Shown here: piece by piece, positions 43,518-54,290 of the stretch
How positions within the stretch are numbered: position 1 is the first letter of the stretch
Layout of the letters: every line of letters begins with the position of its first letter
Assembly: GCA_019633425.1 (NCBI GenBank)
Contig: WSUB01000040.1
Coordinates: 62,001-126,000 of the forward strand
Direction of reading: 5' to 3'
From: Tulasnella sp. 424
Taxonomy: Eukaryota; Basidiomycota; Agaricomycetes; Cantharellales; Tulasnellaceae
DNA length: 64,000 nt
Notes under the pieces: model-generated
Databases searched by the model: none
What the model was told of the DNA's origin: nothing
What the model saw: only the letters and a program-made list of their open reading frames with translations
Position numbers and translations under genes: made by a program

Positions 43518-44564
43518 CTATTTGAACCATGAGCTGAAGAAACCACCGCCAGCGTTGAATTCGTCGATATAGTACAATTTTACTCTCCCGTTTTTAGATC
43601 CGGCAACGACCTCGTCTCCTGTCCACTCGGCTCCANNNNNNNNNNNNNNNNNNNNNNNNNNNNNNNNNNNNNNNNNNNNNNNNNNNNNNNNNNNNNNNNN
43701 NNNNNNNNNNNNNNNNNNNNNNNNNNNNNNNNNGAATTCGTCGATATAGTACAATTTTACTCTCCCGTTTTTAGATCCGGCAACGACCTCGTCTCCTGTC
43801 CACTCGGCTCCAGCTTGCATGGCCTCCCCATATCCAGATGACGACCAATCACCAATGAAGCCTTTCGCCACCTTCTTGTCTTCAGAAAACGGCGTGTAAT
43901 TCTGTTTGATCGCATTGGAGAGGTCCAACCCTCCGTTATCTGTGGAAGACGTGACTGGGCCAGTGAAGTCCCGAGGCAGATATACGGTGACGTTGCCATT
44001 CGAGGATTCAGCGACCAGTCGGAACGAACAACTGTGTCGCGAGAGCTGTGAATCATCGCAATTGTAAGTGACTGATCCTTTCCTTGCTGTTGTAGAATCG
44101 ATTGAACTTACGAGTTTGAACTTTACATTTCCGTTCTTGGACTTGGCAACTAGGGAGGCACGTTTGTCCCCTCTGCCAACCAAAGCCACATCCGCATTTA
44201 CGTTCCCGTTATTTGAGCTCAATCGAAGATTATCCATTGTTTCTTCAGGGGCCGGATCTGGGAGGAGTTGTGGAGGGACGACGAGATCAACATCCACTGT
44301 ATAGTTCCCGCGGACACCATCATTCTTTCTATGGATGTAGAGGTGATTGACCCGGGCTGAAGGGGGACCTGTAGGTGGTGAGCTTGGCCCCGCAGCGTCA
44401 TATGGTGGCGGATTGGGGTAATTGGAATTGTCTCTGACGACGGGCTCCTGCACAGGAGTGTCGGTTTTGAATGGGGAGTCGGTAGAGGCAGAGAATGAGG
44501 TGATTCCAGAGTCCGATTTGGCATCGTAGTCGGACTTGGCGTCTCTGTCTGATGAGAAAATCAT
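43518..44564 (-). CDS. DUF7330-like protein, copy 2, interrupted by assembly gap
   Basis: Same family as the genes at 40789 and 46389, with the same phase-0 intron (GTAAGTTC...TTCACAG, around 44050-44112). A run of 98 N at 43636-43733 is flanked on both sides by the same 79 nt. Removing one flank and the Ns leaves about 870 nt, the length of the sister genes, so the real gene is very probably intact and the apparent length is an artefact. The NG-rich repeats and the C-terminal GGGFFSSWFK are conserved. Confidence 0.7.
   Translation of the reverse strand: MIFSSDRDAKSDYDAKSDSGITSFSASTDSPFKTDTPVQEPVVRDNSNYPNPPPYDAAGPSSPPTGPPSARVNHLYIHRKNDGVRGNYTVDVDLVVPPQLLPDPAPEETMDNLRLSSNNGNVNADVALVGRGDKRASLVAKSKNGNVKFKLVSSIDSTTARKGSVTYNCDDSQLSRHSCSFRLVAESSNGNVTVYLPRDFTGPVTSSTDNGGLDLSNAIKQNYTPFSEDKKVAKGFIGDWSSSGYGEAMQAGAEWTGDEVVAGSKNGRVKLYYIDEFXXXXXXXXXXXXXXXXXXXXXXXXXXXXXXXXXGAEWTGDEVVAGSKNGRVKLYYIDEFNAGGGFFSSWFK
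43557..43812. other. Assembly gap with duplicated 79-nt flanks
   Basis: Positions 43557-43635 and 43734-43812 are identical over 79 nt, on either side of 98 Ns. Two contig ends that were not merged would produce this. Confidence 0.9.
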
Positions 44565-44800
44565 GATATCAGGCGTTTAGGGGTAACTGGTTGAAATGAT
44601 AAGGGGTGAGTCGGGTGATGCGTTTCCTTGGCGTTGGAGAGCTTATGTACTGTGGCTCAAATAGGGCCGCAGTTCGGGTGGTGAGGCTGTGCAGCCTCTT
44701 CTTACTGCGAGCTGCGATGGAAGCTATCTTGGGCGGCATAGCGATGCCGCAGCTAATCTGTCCGCTTACCGAAGTCACGTGGGCCATACACCGCTCGGTC

Positions 44801-45028
44801 TTAAACAGCGCACCTACTCGACCCAGCATGAAGCCGGTGCATGGTCGCTTCGAGTCCCTTCAACTCCATTGCTGCTTCTTCCGTCAAGATTATTTCGCGA
44901 TCGCCCAGCATCTCCGCAGCTTGTCTCAAGGTTATCCTTTGCAACCTGGCCTGTATCGGGAACGAAGACTCCTCTTCTGTGATTCGTATCTCGCTATGAG
45001 CCCAATGTTCGTTGCATCCCCTGTGCAC
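44801..45028 (-). other. Conserved minus-strand frame in unit 2
   Basis: A frame with EIRITEEESSFPIQARLQR and ITLRQAAEM has a close counterpart in unit 3 (47496-47790). The two differ by a 9-nt indel that keeps frame. Unit 1 adds a 9-nt insertion but also a 1-nt deletion. The stop differs by a 1-nt change. This may be a small real gene or conserved promoter DNA; start and exon structure are unclear. Confidence 0.3.
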
Positions 45029-45292
45029 TCAACCGCACGTGAGGCAGAAATTGTCTCGATCCGTGTGATATCTGTCGATAGACGCTCGGAGAAAGCAAGT
45101 CAACCCGAACCAGTTTCAACGTTTCAAAGAATCTACTTCAGATAAAGTCAGCTGCCTTCGATGTTTGACCTCTATGCGATCGACTATCTTGGAGAAATTG
45201 ATCACTGGGCCTTAAATCGGCGCTCGAGCTGGTTAAACGGCGTCGTCCCCCTCGAATTCGTTTCCGACGCTCTGCAACGGCACCTCCTCCCT

Positions 45293-45343
45293 ATGGTGAG
45301 GGGCTCTCCGTCAGAATTGGTCCATTCGACCCCGAAAAGATAG
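45293..45343 (+). pseudogene. Truncated start of oxidase gene, unit 2
   Basis: Second scar of the oxidase 5' end, ending at the same breakpoint (CCCCGAAAAGATAG) as the unit 1 scar. A deletion near the start codon has shifted the frame. Confidence 0.7.
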
Positions 45344-45549
45344 TTGACAAAGGGAAATGCTATTATATATTGTAAATAGAGAAACGATACGGCATTGTGG
45401 AGGTGAAAAAGTGCTTAAGGCTTGGCTCGAGAAGAACGAAGAGTCTAACGGGGGACACGACTTGACTGCGTTTAAACCTCGTGAGTCATATACAGTCCTG
45501 GTCCCGAGCAATCGAAATTAGCACCTGCCTGAACGGAAACTAACTTGGA

Positions 45550-46191
45550 ATTATTTCAACGCCACGTTTAAACGTTTGTTCCTACACCTCCTAAGAGACT
45601 CCTGACCCATCGTCGCCGTGTCCAACCTCCGCCTACGTTGCAGGAGGAGCTGCGTCTTTAGTATGAGCTGAAGGAGGTCCTGGAGACGAAGGGGCGTCTC
45701 TAAAGTCAAATAGCTTTGTCGGGCGGGTGGGATGAGGAATACGGATGCCGTGCCCCGAGCGGCGTCTTGGAGGAGAGGAGAGATCACCTATCCTCGGGAC
45801 AGGTTCTCTATCTAGATTAATACTTAGTCTCTTAAGCTCACCCAAGCAACTGAGCCCCAGTCGATTTGCAAGTGTACTCCATGACTGAATGCGTCTCTGT
45901 CAGGGCACCTTCCTGGACTAACCTGGAAGAGTCTCCCTTTGAGCTTTCCTTCTCTTCTTCCTTTTCGCATATTCATCTCCTTAATTCCATGAATGGATGA
46001 ACGGCTTGATGATGAGTAAATAGGCCTGTTCGAACCGAAGTTCGGGTAGCTTTGGTAGGTGAAGAGGTTGATGGTGGGCATGGGAAGAAGATCGATAGGC
46101 GTATTGACTCTCTCCGTCCCGACCAAATGAATACGCGGCTTGGCCTTATCTGTATCCTGCCGAACGGGTCGGGGATGTCGATGGACGTCAT
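45550..46191 (-). pseudogene. DUF1770/Atg43-like gene, broken copy 3
   Basis: Start at 46191 aligned with the intact copy. A 2-nt deletion after FGR shifts the frame within the first 15 codons, and the position after PFIHSWN is TAA. Other blocks, including LPKLPELRFEQ, are recognisable only in shifted frames. Confidence 0.75.
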
Positions 46192-46388
46192 GGTGGAGAT
46201 TTGTATGGAGGACCTGGGATGGAGTTATGTCCGATAGAGCCGCCCTCATTTTTGCCCCCTGCGCCAAGCTCGGTTTTAAATATCACTAGCCAAGTATACA
46301 CGAATTCAGCGTAAGACGATACTGCACAAAGAAGAGAAAACAATCGCAAGCAGTTAGAAAGAAGATGCAAGCTATGATACGTGTTCGG

Positions 46389-47261
46389 CTATTTGAACCA
46401 TGAGCTGAAGAAACCACCGCCAGCGTTAAATTCGTCGATATAGTACAATTTCACTCTCCCGTTTTTACAGTCGGCAACGAGCTCATCTCCCGTCCACTCG
46501 GCTCCAGCTTGCATGGCCTCCCCATATCCAGATGACGACCAATCACCAATGAAGCCTTTCGCCACCTTCTGGTCTTCAGAAAACGGCGTGTAATTCTGCT
46601 TGATCGCATTGGAGAGGTCCAACCCTCCGTTATCTGTGGAAGACGTGATCGGGCCAGTGAAGTCTCGAGGCAGATATACGGTGATTGTGCCATTCGGGGA
46701 TTCAGCGACCAGTCGGAACGAACAATTGTGGCGCGAGAGCTGTGAATCATCGCAATTGTAAGTGACCGATCCTTTCCCGGCAGGGATAAAATCGATTGAA
46801 CTTACGAGTTTAAACTTTACACTTCCGTTTTTGGACGTGGCAACGAGGGAGGCACGTTTATCCCCTCTACCAACCAAAACCACATCCGCATTTACGCTCC
46901 CGTGATCTGAGCTCAATCGAAGATTATCCATTGCTTCTCCAGGGGTCGGATCTGGGAGGAGTTGTGTAGGGACGACGAGATCAACATCCACTGTATAGTT
47001 CCCGCGGACACCATCATGCTTTCTATGGATGTAGAGGTGATTGACGCGGGCTGAAGGGGGGCCTGTAGGCCGTGGTGAGCTTGGCCCCGCAGTGTCATAT
47101 GGTGGCGGATTGGGGTAATTGGAATTGTCTCTGACGACTGGCTCCTGCACAGGAGTGTCGGTTTTGAATGGGGAGTCGATAGAGGCGGAGAATGAGGTGA
47201 TTCCAGAGTCCAATTTGGCATCGTAGTCGGACTTAGCGTCTCTGTCTGATGGGAAAATCAT
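46389..47261 (-). CDS. DUF7330-like protein, copy 3
   Basis: Open frame of 290 residues that contains the same phase-0 intron as the other copies (around 46738-46803); spliced length is about 268 residues. Very close to copy 2 (NYPNPPPYDTAGPSS, FVGDW-type block as GFIGDWSSSGYGEAMQAGA, C-terminus GGGFFSSWFK). It is divergent from the oxidase gene at 47984 with about 720 nt between the two ATGs. The adjacent DUF1770-like copy is broken but this one is intact. Confidence 0.7.
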   Translation of the reverse strand: MIFPSDRDAKSDYDAKLDSGITSFSASIDSPFKTDTPVQEPVVRDNSNYPNPPPYDTAGPSSPRPTGPPSARVNHLYIHRKHDGVRGNYTVDVDLVVPTQLLPDPTPGEAMDNLRLSSDHGSVNADVVLVGRGDKRASLVATSKNGSVKFKLVSSIDFIPAGKGSVTYNCDDSQLSRHNCSFRLVAESPNGTITVYLPRDFTGPITSSTDNGGLDLSNAIKQNYTPFSEDQKVAKGFIGDWSSSGYGEAMQAGAEWTGDELVADCKNGRVKLYYIDEFNAGGGFFSSWFK

Positions 47262-47495
47262 AATATCAGGAGTTTAGGGGTAACTGGTTGAAATGATAAG
47301 GGGTGAGTCGGGTGATGCGATTCCTTGGCGCTGGGGAGCTTATGTACTCTTGCTCAAGATAGGGCCGCAGTTCGAGCAGTGAGGCTGTGCGGCCTCTTCT
47401 TCACTGCGAGCTGCTGGGCCGCAGCGGCTGATCTCACGCCCAGCTTGCCGAAGTCACGTGGGTCATACATCGCCCGGTCTCAAACAGCGCACCTA

Positions 47496-47795
47496 CTACG
47501 ACCCAGCATGAAGCCGGTGCATGGTCGTTTCGTGTCCCTTCAACGTCATTGCAACTTCTTCTGTCAAGTCTACTGTGATTGATTTTCGATCACCCGACAT
47601 CTCAGCAGCTTGTCTCAAGGTTATCCTTTGCAACTCTGCCTGCATCGGGAGCGAAGACTCCTCTTCTGTGATTCGTATCTCGCTATGAACCCAACGTTCG
47701 CTGCATCCGCTGTGCACTGAACTGCACGTGAGGCAGAATTTGCCTCGATGTGGGTGATATCTGTCGATAGGCGCTCGGAGTAGGCCGATTATCAC
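47496..47795 (-). other. Conserved minus-strand frame in unit 3
   Basis: Unit 3 counterpart of the frame at 44801: FCLTCSSVHSGCSERWVHSE, then an amphipathic stretch (LQRITLRQAAEM), ending HRLHAGS-stop at 47496-47498. Two CxxC/C-type cysteine positions are present. The frame stays open to 48008, but that would overlap the oxidase start, so the true 5' end is unknown. It may be shared promoter DNA. Confidence 0.3.
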
Positions 47796-47983
47796 CCTCG
47801 ATGAGTTTGAACGTTTGAAAGAATCTACTTCAAAGAAAGTCAGCTGCCTTCGATTTTCAACTTTTATCTGACCAAGTATCCTGGGGAAATTGATCACCGG
47901 GCCGTCAATCAGCGCTCGAGTTTCTTTAAAAGCCGTCGTCTCCCCTTGTTTTCGACGCTCGGCAGCTGCGTCTCCCCTCCACG

Positions 47984-50177
47984 ATGTCCGAGGAACTATC
48001 CATCGCAATTGGTCCCTTCGATCCCGAAAAGATCACTCCTCCTGAACTCGGCCCTGATGTTTATGGTCTCCACGGCAAGAATCTCACTGAAGAGCACCTA
48101 GCTACCAAGGTCAGCGGACCTGGCGGCACCATCATTCCTCCTACTATGCCTCCCAATTTTGCTCAATCCAGAGCAGATGATAAAAGTGTCCCCGGAACTG
48201 TCGGCATTCTTGGGGCTGGAGTCGGAGGGCTCTACGCGGCGATGATGCTTCACTCTCTCGGCATTCCATTCGAAATCCTCGAAGCGTCCAATAGGACTGG
48301 AGGTCGGGTCTTCACCTTTCCATTCTCAGAGAAAAAGCACGACTACTACGTACGTGTGTTGCCTACGTGATTGAATTGCTTACTAATCGAGAGGCTCGAA
48401 CTCTGTTCAGGATGTGGGAGCTATGAGGTTTCCCAAAGAACCAGCCATGCGGCGCCTATTTCATCTCTTCCATTCACATCAGCTCAACTCCGACGGAAGA
48501 CATGTCGCCTCAAAGCTGATCGAATACAAGTTTAGCTCAGATGAATCCTTCCGTTACTTCAACCAGCGCAGAATCAGAGCGAAGGATGTCGAGCAAGAGG
48601 ACCAGTTTGGATTCGCTGCGACCGGAGTTCCTCGTCAAGACCTGACTTACGGTTACGAAGCTATCCTCGATGACACGTTCGGGCCGTTTGTTGAAGCACT
48701 GAGGAACGACTTGAAGCCTCCGGGCAGCAGGAGGGGGTGGCAGAGGATGATGCGCCAAGACAATCACTCGGCTCGGTCGTATATGGCCGTTGCCTGTAAC
48801 CTTCCCATGCCCACAATTCATTGGTGCGAGACCATGGATGCTTCCACAGACTCGTACGACAAAGCCTTCTCCGAGGCCTGCCTGGACATGGTTGCCTTTG
48901 GTACGAAAGAAACGAAGTGGCAGTGTCTTGAGTAAGTACTCTTATTTAATCACTTTCCTCTTGTCCGCTTGACTTACCGGGACCCTCAGTGGTGGATCGC
49001 AAGTGCTTACCGACGCCATGACCAATTTCATCGAGCAACACAGTCGTGGCTCGCTGAAAAGGAATACACGCGTCACCGGGCTTCGCACTATCCGAAACGT
49101 CCGTGACCATGTCGTTGGCATCAATGTCCAAACGGGAGAATCGACACGTGCATTCCGGCACGTCATCTCGACGATACCGTTACCCGTCTTCCGCACGCTT
49201 GACCTCAACGACAAACGTCTCTTCAATATCCAACAGACAAATGCTCTGCGAGAGCTCTCGTACAGTGAGGCCGTCAAGATCGGGATCAAATTCAAGTCGC
49301 AGTGGTGGGCGGCGGAAGGATTAGATATTGTTGGGGGCCAGAGCTACAGCGATACGTGAGTCTCTCGATCGATTTTGGAATGGGTTTGATTATTTATGGA
49401 TTTCCTGCGCCTAGGAATATTCGGACAACCGTTTATCCCAGTTACGGACTCCAGGATCCCGACAAGACAACCGTCCTGATCGCCAGCTACGCGTGGACCT
49501 CCGACGCCGGTGCTTTGGCTGCTCTTGTCAGCCCAACCGACGCAGCTCGTAGAAGGCTCAGAGAAATCATTGACTCCGGCGGTGAACCCCCCGAATGGCT
49601 CAAAGATCTCGCCAAGTCGGAAGAGGAAGTCCGCGAACGGCTTAAAGATCTCGTTTTGCGAGACCTCTCCCTGGTCCATAACGTTGATATGAACATGCTG
49701 AAAGCCGAATTTGACGAAATGTTCCCTTGGGCGTGGCAGAACGATCCCCTTACCCAAGGTACGAGGTCCATGATGGCTTCCGGTTGCAGTATGCTAATCA
49801 CTTGTTCATAATCCCCCTTAGGGGCCTATGCTTTCTTCGGACCCGGACAATTCGGCCGGTTATATCGGAGCTTGGCCCGCCCGGTTGGCGGTTATCATCT
49901 ACACATGGCTGGTGAGGCATTGAGCGTACGCCACGCATGGATTGTTGGCGCTCTTGACGCGAGCTGGCGAGCTGTCTACGAGATTGTCTTACACAGCCAG
50001 GACAAGGAGCTATACAAAAAATTCCTGCGCTTGTGGGGTAAGAACGAGGAATGGATCCCATCCCCGCACTTCTTCAGACATATTGGGATGGAGGGCCGCA
50101 AATGGGGCGAAAACGCTGAAATCGATCTCGACCTGATGATGCTCAACATCTTAGCCCATGATTCTGAAGATGATTAA
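47984..50177 (+). CDS. L-amino-acid-oxidase-like flavin amine oxidase 1
   Basis: Five exons (about 47984-48350, 48412-48931, 48990-49356, 49416-49758, 49823-50177) give about 650 residues. After an 70-residue head comes the FAD-binding Rossmann motif GILGAGVGGLYAAMML with its acidic strand end (FEILEAS), and the RTGGR GG-motif. Next are DVGAMRFPKEP and the substrate-domain block GYEAILDDTFGPFVEAL. HVISTIPLPVFRTLD and the C-terminal FAD signature GYHLHMAGEALSVRHAWIVG follow. The layout fits the L-amino-acid oxidase branch of flavin monoamine oxidases, which oxidise amino acids to keto acids with release of ammonia and peroxide. No signal peptide is visible, so it is probably intracellular. The start is supported by the matching codons in the two truncated copies upstream. 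It is tandem with oxidase 2. Confidence 0.82.
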
Positions 50178-50868
50178 ACAAGGATCGAGTACTCTAGTGT
50201 AAAGAAATTGTAACAGAATTAAATGAATAATGAAAGGGTTGCTTTATCGGAACCCCCATTGCGATGTTGTCCTCCACGCCACGCGCCTCAAATCGCGCAA
50301 CCGGCCAGGTGACCGGCCATTTTTCTTAACGTGTCAGCTAAGAAGACCCCCCCCCCCAAGCCCTAGTTCTGGCGGTGCGTCCATGTCTTGAGAAGACGGT
50401 GGGATAGGATCGTCGACTCTGCTCACTTGATATCGTGACCAGGACCATTCATCTGATTTCGTTCCGCCTGCCGGCCGACTACCGGCGGTTCAAGTAGTCC
50501 CCGGCAGAACCCGCACACCCAAAACCAATCCGGGTGAGAATATTCCCTATCAGTTGAATCGAAACGCGTGCACCTAGTTATTTCCGCTGCTGTGTCTTGT
50601 CCTTATTGGCTGAGAGAGAGTTAATACTTGCTATTCGGCCTAGGAGGCTGAATTGGCGCCCGAAAGAAGCAGTCAAAGGCTCCGAACAGCGCCAGATCCA
50701 CAAAATTAACTGGGAAGGCACCGAGTCTACTTCGGCTCCATCCGCCTGCGGAGTTCTGCTCGGTCTCCTTACTCGGCGATTCCCTGTTTCAAGCGCTCAG
50801 GACGCAATGAACCGTATAAAGGTCGCGCCTGCTGCCCACCGGGTTGGGGCTAACCACGCTCACGCGAA
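50178..50868. other. Intergenic region between the two oxidases
   Basis: About 690 nt; no gene recognised. Contains an inverted GGCCAGGTGACCGGCC string near 50303-50318 and a run of C near 50346-50357. The end serves as promoter of oxidase 2. Confidence 0.45.
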
Positions 50869-53053
50869 ATGGCATCAATCCCCTTTGACCCATCCAACAT
50901 CACCCCTCCCGATATCGTTCCAGATGTACATGGCCTCTATGGCAGGTACCTCATACAGAGACATATCGAAGAGAAGATAAAAAAAGCAACCGTTCCATTT
51001 CCCCTCCCTTGGTCGCTTCCATCGCTCAAGCCGAGTTCTCTAAAAACCGATGACCACGACGGTCCTGTTGGGATCCTTGGGGCTGGAGTTGGAGGTCTTT
51101 ATGCCGCTCTGATCCTTGACTCCCTCGACATACCTTTCGAAATCTTGGAGGCATCCGACCGAACTGGAGGTCGCGTCTTTACGTATGAGTTCTCGAAGAA
51201 AGAGCACGACTACTATGTACGTGGGTTAAGTCGTCGAGCGAGTAGCTTAAGAGTGCGTTTCTAATGCTTCCTAATCGTGTCAGGACGTTGGCGCGATGAG
51301 GTTTCCAGACGAGCCAGCAATGAGACGTCTCTTTCACCTTTTCCGCTGCCACCAACTAAACTCCGATGATATCAGCGTTGAGTCCAAACTCATTCCATAC
51401 TACTTCGAGTCCTCTGCCAAGAACTCCTTCCTGAATTTTAACGGTATCTCGGCGAGAGAATCTCCGGACAAGGTTCTACCCAAGGACGCATTTCAGTTCT
51501 CCGACGCGGGAGTACCTCCAGAAGATTTGGAAAAAGGATACAGGAAGATTATGAAAGAGACATTCGGAGAGTTTGTCGAGAAGCTGAAGCAGGACCTGGA
51601 GAACGGTGACTCCAAAAAGGAAGGCTGGGATAAGCTAATGACGCAGGACAAGCATTCTGTCCGGTCCTATATGGCTTTGGAGAAGAAGATTGCCCTCCCT
51701 ACTGTTCGCTGGTGCGAGACCATGGACAACTCCACAGACTCTTACGACAAAGCTTTCTCCGAAGCCTGTCTCGATATCATAGCTTTTGGGGAAGACGATA
51801 CTAAGTGGCATTGCCTTGAGTACGGATTTGTTTCACCCTTTGCACTTTGTTCACTGACGATGATCGCCGTTTGCAGCGGAGGCTCTCAAGTCCTCCCAAA
51901 CGCAATGACGGACTTTATTAAAAGAAGGCGTCCGAATTCACTTTTATTGAACAAAGCTGTCACAGGACTTCGTTGCGCGGAGGGCTTGCAAGGCGGGGTT
52001 GACGTCTTGGTCAAGGGCGAAGACAAGCCTCGTTCGTATAAGCACGTGATCTCGACTATCCCTCTTCCCGTCCTCCGCACCCTCGATATCGACAATGAGG
52101 GTCTCTTCACTGTCGAGCAGAGATGCGCTCTGCGTCAACTCTCGTACGGTCCGTCGGTAAAAATCGGGATCAAGTTTAAGTCGCAGTGGTGGAAGGATCA
52201 CAACGGTCCGGATGGGAAGCCGTTAAACATCATCGGAGGGCAGAGTTCAAGCGACAGGTAATGTCGTTGAGAAGCTCACTAATAGCCTCAATCCACTAAC
52301 CGTTCCGCTCCCAGGGTGATTCGGACGACGGTTTATCCAAGCTACGGAGTTGAAGGTCCAAACAAGACTACAGTGCTGATCGCTAGTTACACGTGGACAT
52401 CTGACGCCGCTGCCATCGGGGCACTCGTCACTAATCGACGTGTTGCGGATGATAGACTCAAAGATGCCGCTCTACGTGACGCAGAGGATAGACTCAAAGA
52501 CGTCGTCCTACGTGATCTATCTCATGTTCATGGCGTTCCTCTCAAGGTGCTCGAGGAAGAGTTTGTCGACTGGTTCTCTTGGGACTGGCAGCATCACCCA
52601 CTAAGCCAAGGTACGATATCCGTCCTGTGAACGTTTCCTCCGTGTATTTTCTGACTCGGGTACTCATTGTAAGGTGCCTTCGCTTTCTTTGGCCCCGGGC
52701 AGTTCGACAGGCTGTACCGGAGCCTTACTCAGCCCGCCGCCAAAGGCTATCTTCATATGGCCGGAGAGGCAATAAGTCCCCGACACGCCTGGATTGTCGG
52801 TGCTTTGGATGCAAGCTGGCGCGCTGTATCGGAATACCTATGGACAAGTGGGAGCAAAAAGATTCCACTGTTCAAGAAATTGTGGGGGGATAACGAGGAA
52901 TGGGTCCCCTCTAAGAAGTTTAAGAAGTTAGTTCCATATGCACCCATCGAAATGGGGGGGATGGAGGACGAGGACGAGGCAGAGTCTGCCACAGAGACTG
53001 TCGAGCCGGACTTGCTTTGCTACCAACTCATGGCGCATGGCTTCTTGTCTTGA
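50869..53053 (+). CDS. L-amino-acid-oxidase-like flavin amine oxidase 2
   Basis: Paralogue of the upstream gene, with the same five-exon plan (about 50869-51217, 51285-51820, 51877-52257, 52316-52610, 52675-53053), giving about 646 residues. Motifs: GILGAGVGGLYAALIL, EASDRTGGRVF, DVGAMRFPDEPAMRRLFHLF, HVISTIPLPVLRTLD, and GYLHMAGEAISPRHAWIVG. The head is shortened and diverged (IPFDPSNITPPDIVPDVHGL). The loop after the NADPH-like middle differs in length, so the duplication is older than the triplication next door. The stop is TGA at 53051-53053. Confidence 0.82.
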
Positions 53054-53650
53054 CAGGAACTCTGCGCTGCTCGTTTAGAGCTATAATCTCTTGACTAAGA
53101 CGAGTATAATAGTAATGAACTTGAAACCTTTGCAGAAACGTCCGTTCCTCCTTAGCAGCCGGGACGCTACGCGTAGGCTTGGCTTTATTTTCCTGATTTT
53201 ACGGTAGAAAGATCCCTCGACGCCACCCCAGTTTCATAAACTCAATAAGAGACTCAAAATTAGAGCCAAAGCATGTCTTCATGACTTACTATTCCATCCC
53301 TGTATATCTACAGCTGCAGGGAAGGTGGAGTATATTCAGTTCTACGTAACCAGGGGACCAGGATACTGTAGACTACTAAGACGGCTTGAAATACGCCAAC
53401 AATGTCCTTCCTCATCTGTCCTGAGTAGTAGAGACCAGCTCCAAACGCGTGCACTGATTACTGATGCTGTTGATGTACTCAAAGGAGGTTCGCCTCTACG
53501 CCGCAGTATGCAGGAATGGTTCAATCGCCTGATCCCCTGCTGACCAGAGAAAAAAGCCCTCAAGCTGAATTGAACTCAAAAGCAGAACTCTTCGCTAGAT
53601 CAATATTGCGACAAACTGTCTGGGAACGAACAGAGAAGCCGACGACGGGT
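53054..53650. other. Intergenic region, convergent 3' ends
   Basis: About 600 nt between the oxidase 2 stop and the convergent secreted-protein gene S0. Only short frames; nothing recognised. Confidence 0.45.
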
Positions 53651-54290
53651 TTAGAACAAGCAGGATGCCGCTGCCAGACCTAATAACACTGGCCCTAGCC
53701 CTGCCGCAGCGAGGGAATAGCCGGTCGAACCTGTGGCACTATTCGATTTGGACGAAGAGGAAGTAGAGGATGCCGAGGGAGCAGACGATGATGAAGTTGG
53801 CTCCGATATGGCGGTGTTGCCTTGAATGGGGTGGCCAGCTTTCCCGCAATCGCTCACATAATCTGGAACGGAAGAAACGATGTAAGACTAGGAGCGGTTT
53901 TACCAGAATAAGAATGATACAAACTCCTGTAGTAGCTCATCACCTGTGACTTGAGCGATCCAGTTGAGGCAAGGTCATAGGTGCACTGGACACAAGTGTG
54001 ATACTGCGTCGACATGTCGGACGAACATAGACAAACACTATCGGCACCACAGCTCTGTAACGTCATGGAACATCATGAGCAAAATTTGCAGCCGGTTTCC
54101 TGAGATCAGATCACTTACGGCAATTTTGGAGTCCACGATAGTCACCATTATTTGCTTGTCTTAGCGAGAGGTGAGGTGACCGAGCAAGGACCTGATGAGG
54201 ATTCGTGGCATTTTCAAGGGCAGTCGCAGCCGTAATAGTAAAGGCCAGCGTAAGGAAAGAGAGTGTCGAAAGGAGAGTATTGGAGTGCAT
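53651..54290 (-). CDS. Small secreted Cys-patterned, GPI-anchor-like protein S0
   Basis: Three exons from ATG 54290 to TAA 53651-53653. Signal peptide (LLSTLSFLTLAFTITAATA), then the family motif HQVLARSPHLSLRQ, a cysteine core (SCGADSVCLCSS, TCVQCTY, YVSDCGKAGHPIQGNT), a Ser-rich linker (SSSSAPSASSTSSSSKS) and a hydrophobic tail (GLGPVLLGLAAASCLF) as in GPI-anchor signals. Seven core cysteines are visible; the first C-x3-C pair of its relatives is reduced to one. The second intron seems to use a GTTTGT donor. It is the only member on the minus strand, diverging from the array S1-S7. Function unknown. Confidence 0.75.

Larger units (their letters stand above)
39700..48030. repeat. Tandem triplication, unit about 2.8 kb
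   Basis: Three head-to-tail units: about 39700-42460, 42461-45343 and 45344-48030. Each holds, in plus-strand order, a minus-strand DUF1770-like gene, a minus-strand DUF7330-like gene, an intergenic region and the start of the plus-strand oxidase gene. Only unit three continues into a full oxidase; in the first two the oxidase breaks off at the same place, just after the codons for DPEKI, and the next unit begins. The junctions therefore fix the duplication breakpoint inside oxidase exon 1. Confidence 0.85.

Noticed and set aside
50300..50360. Inverted GGCC string and C run between the oxidases as a terminator or hairpin RNA
   Set aside because: Too short and without conservation evidence.
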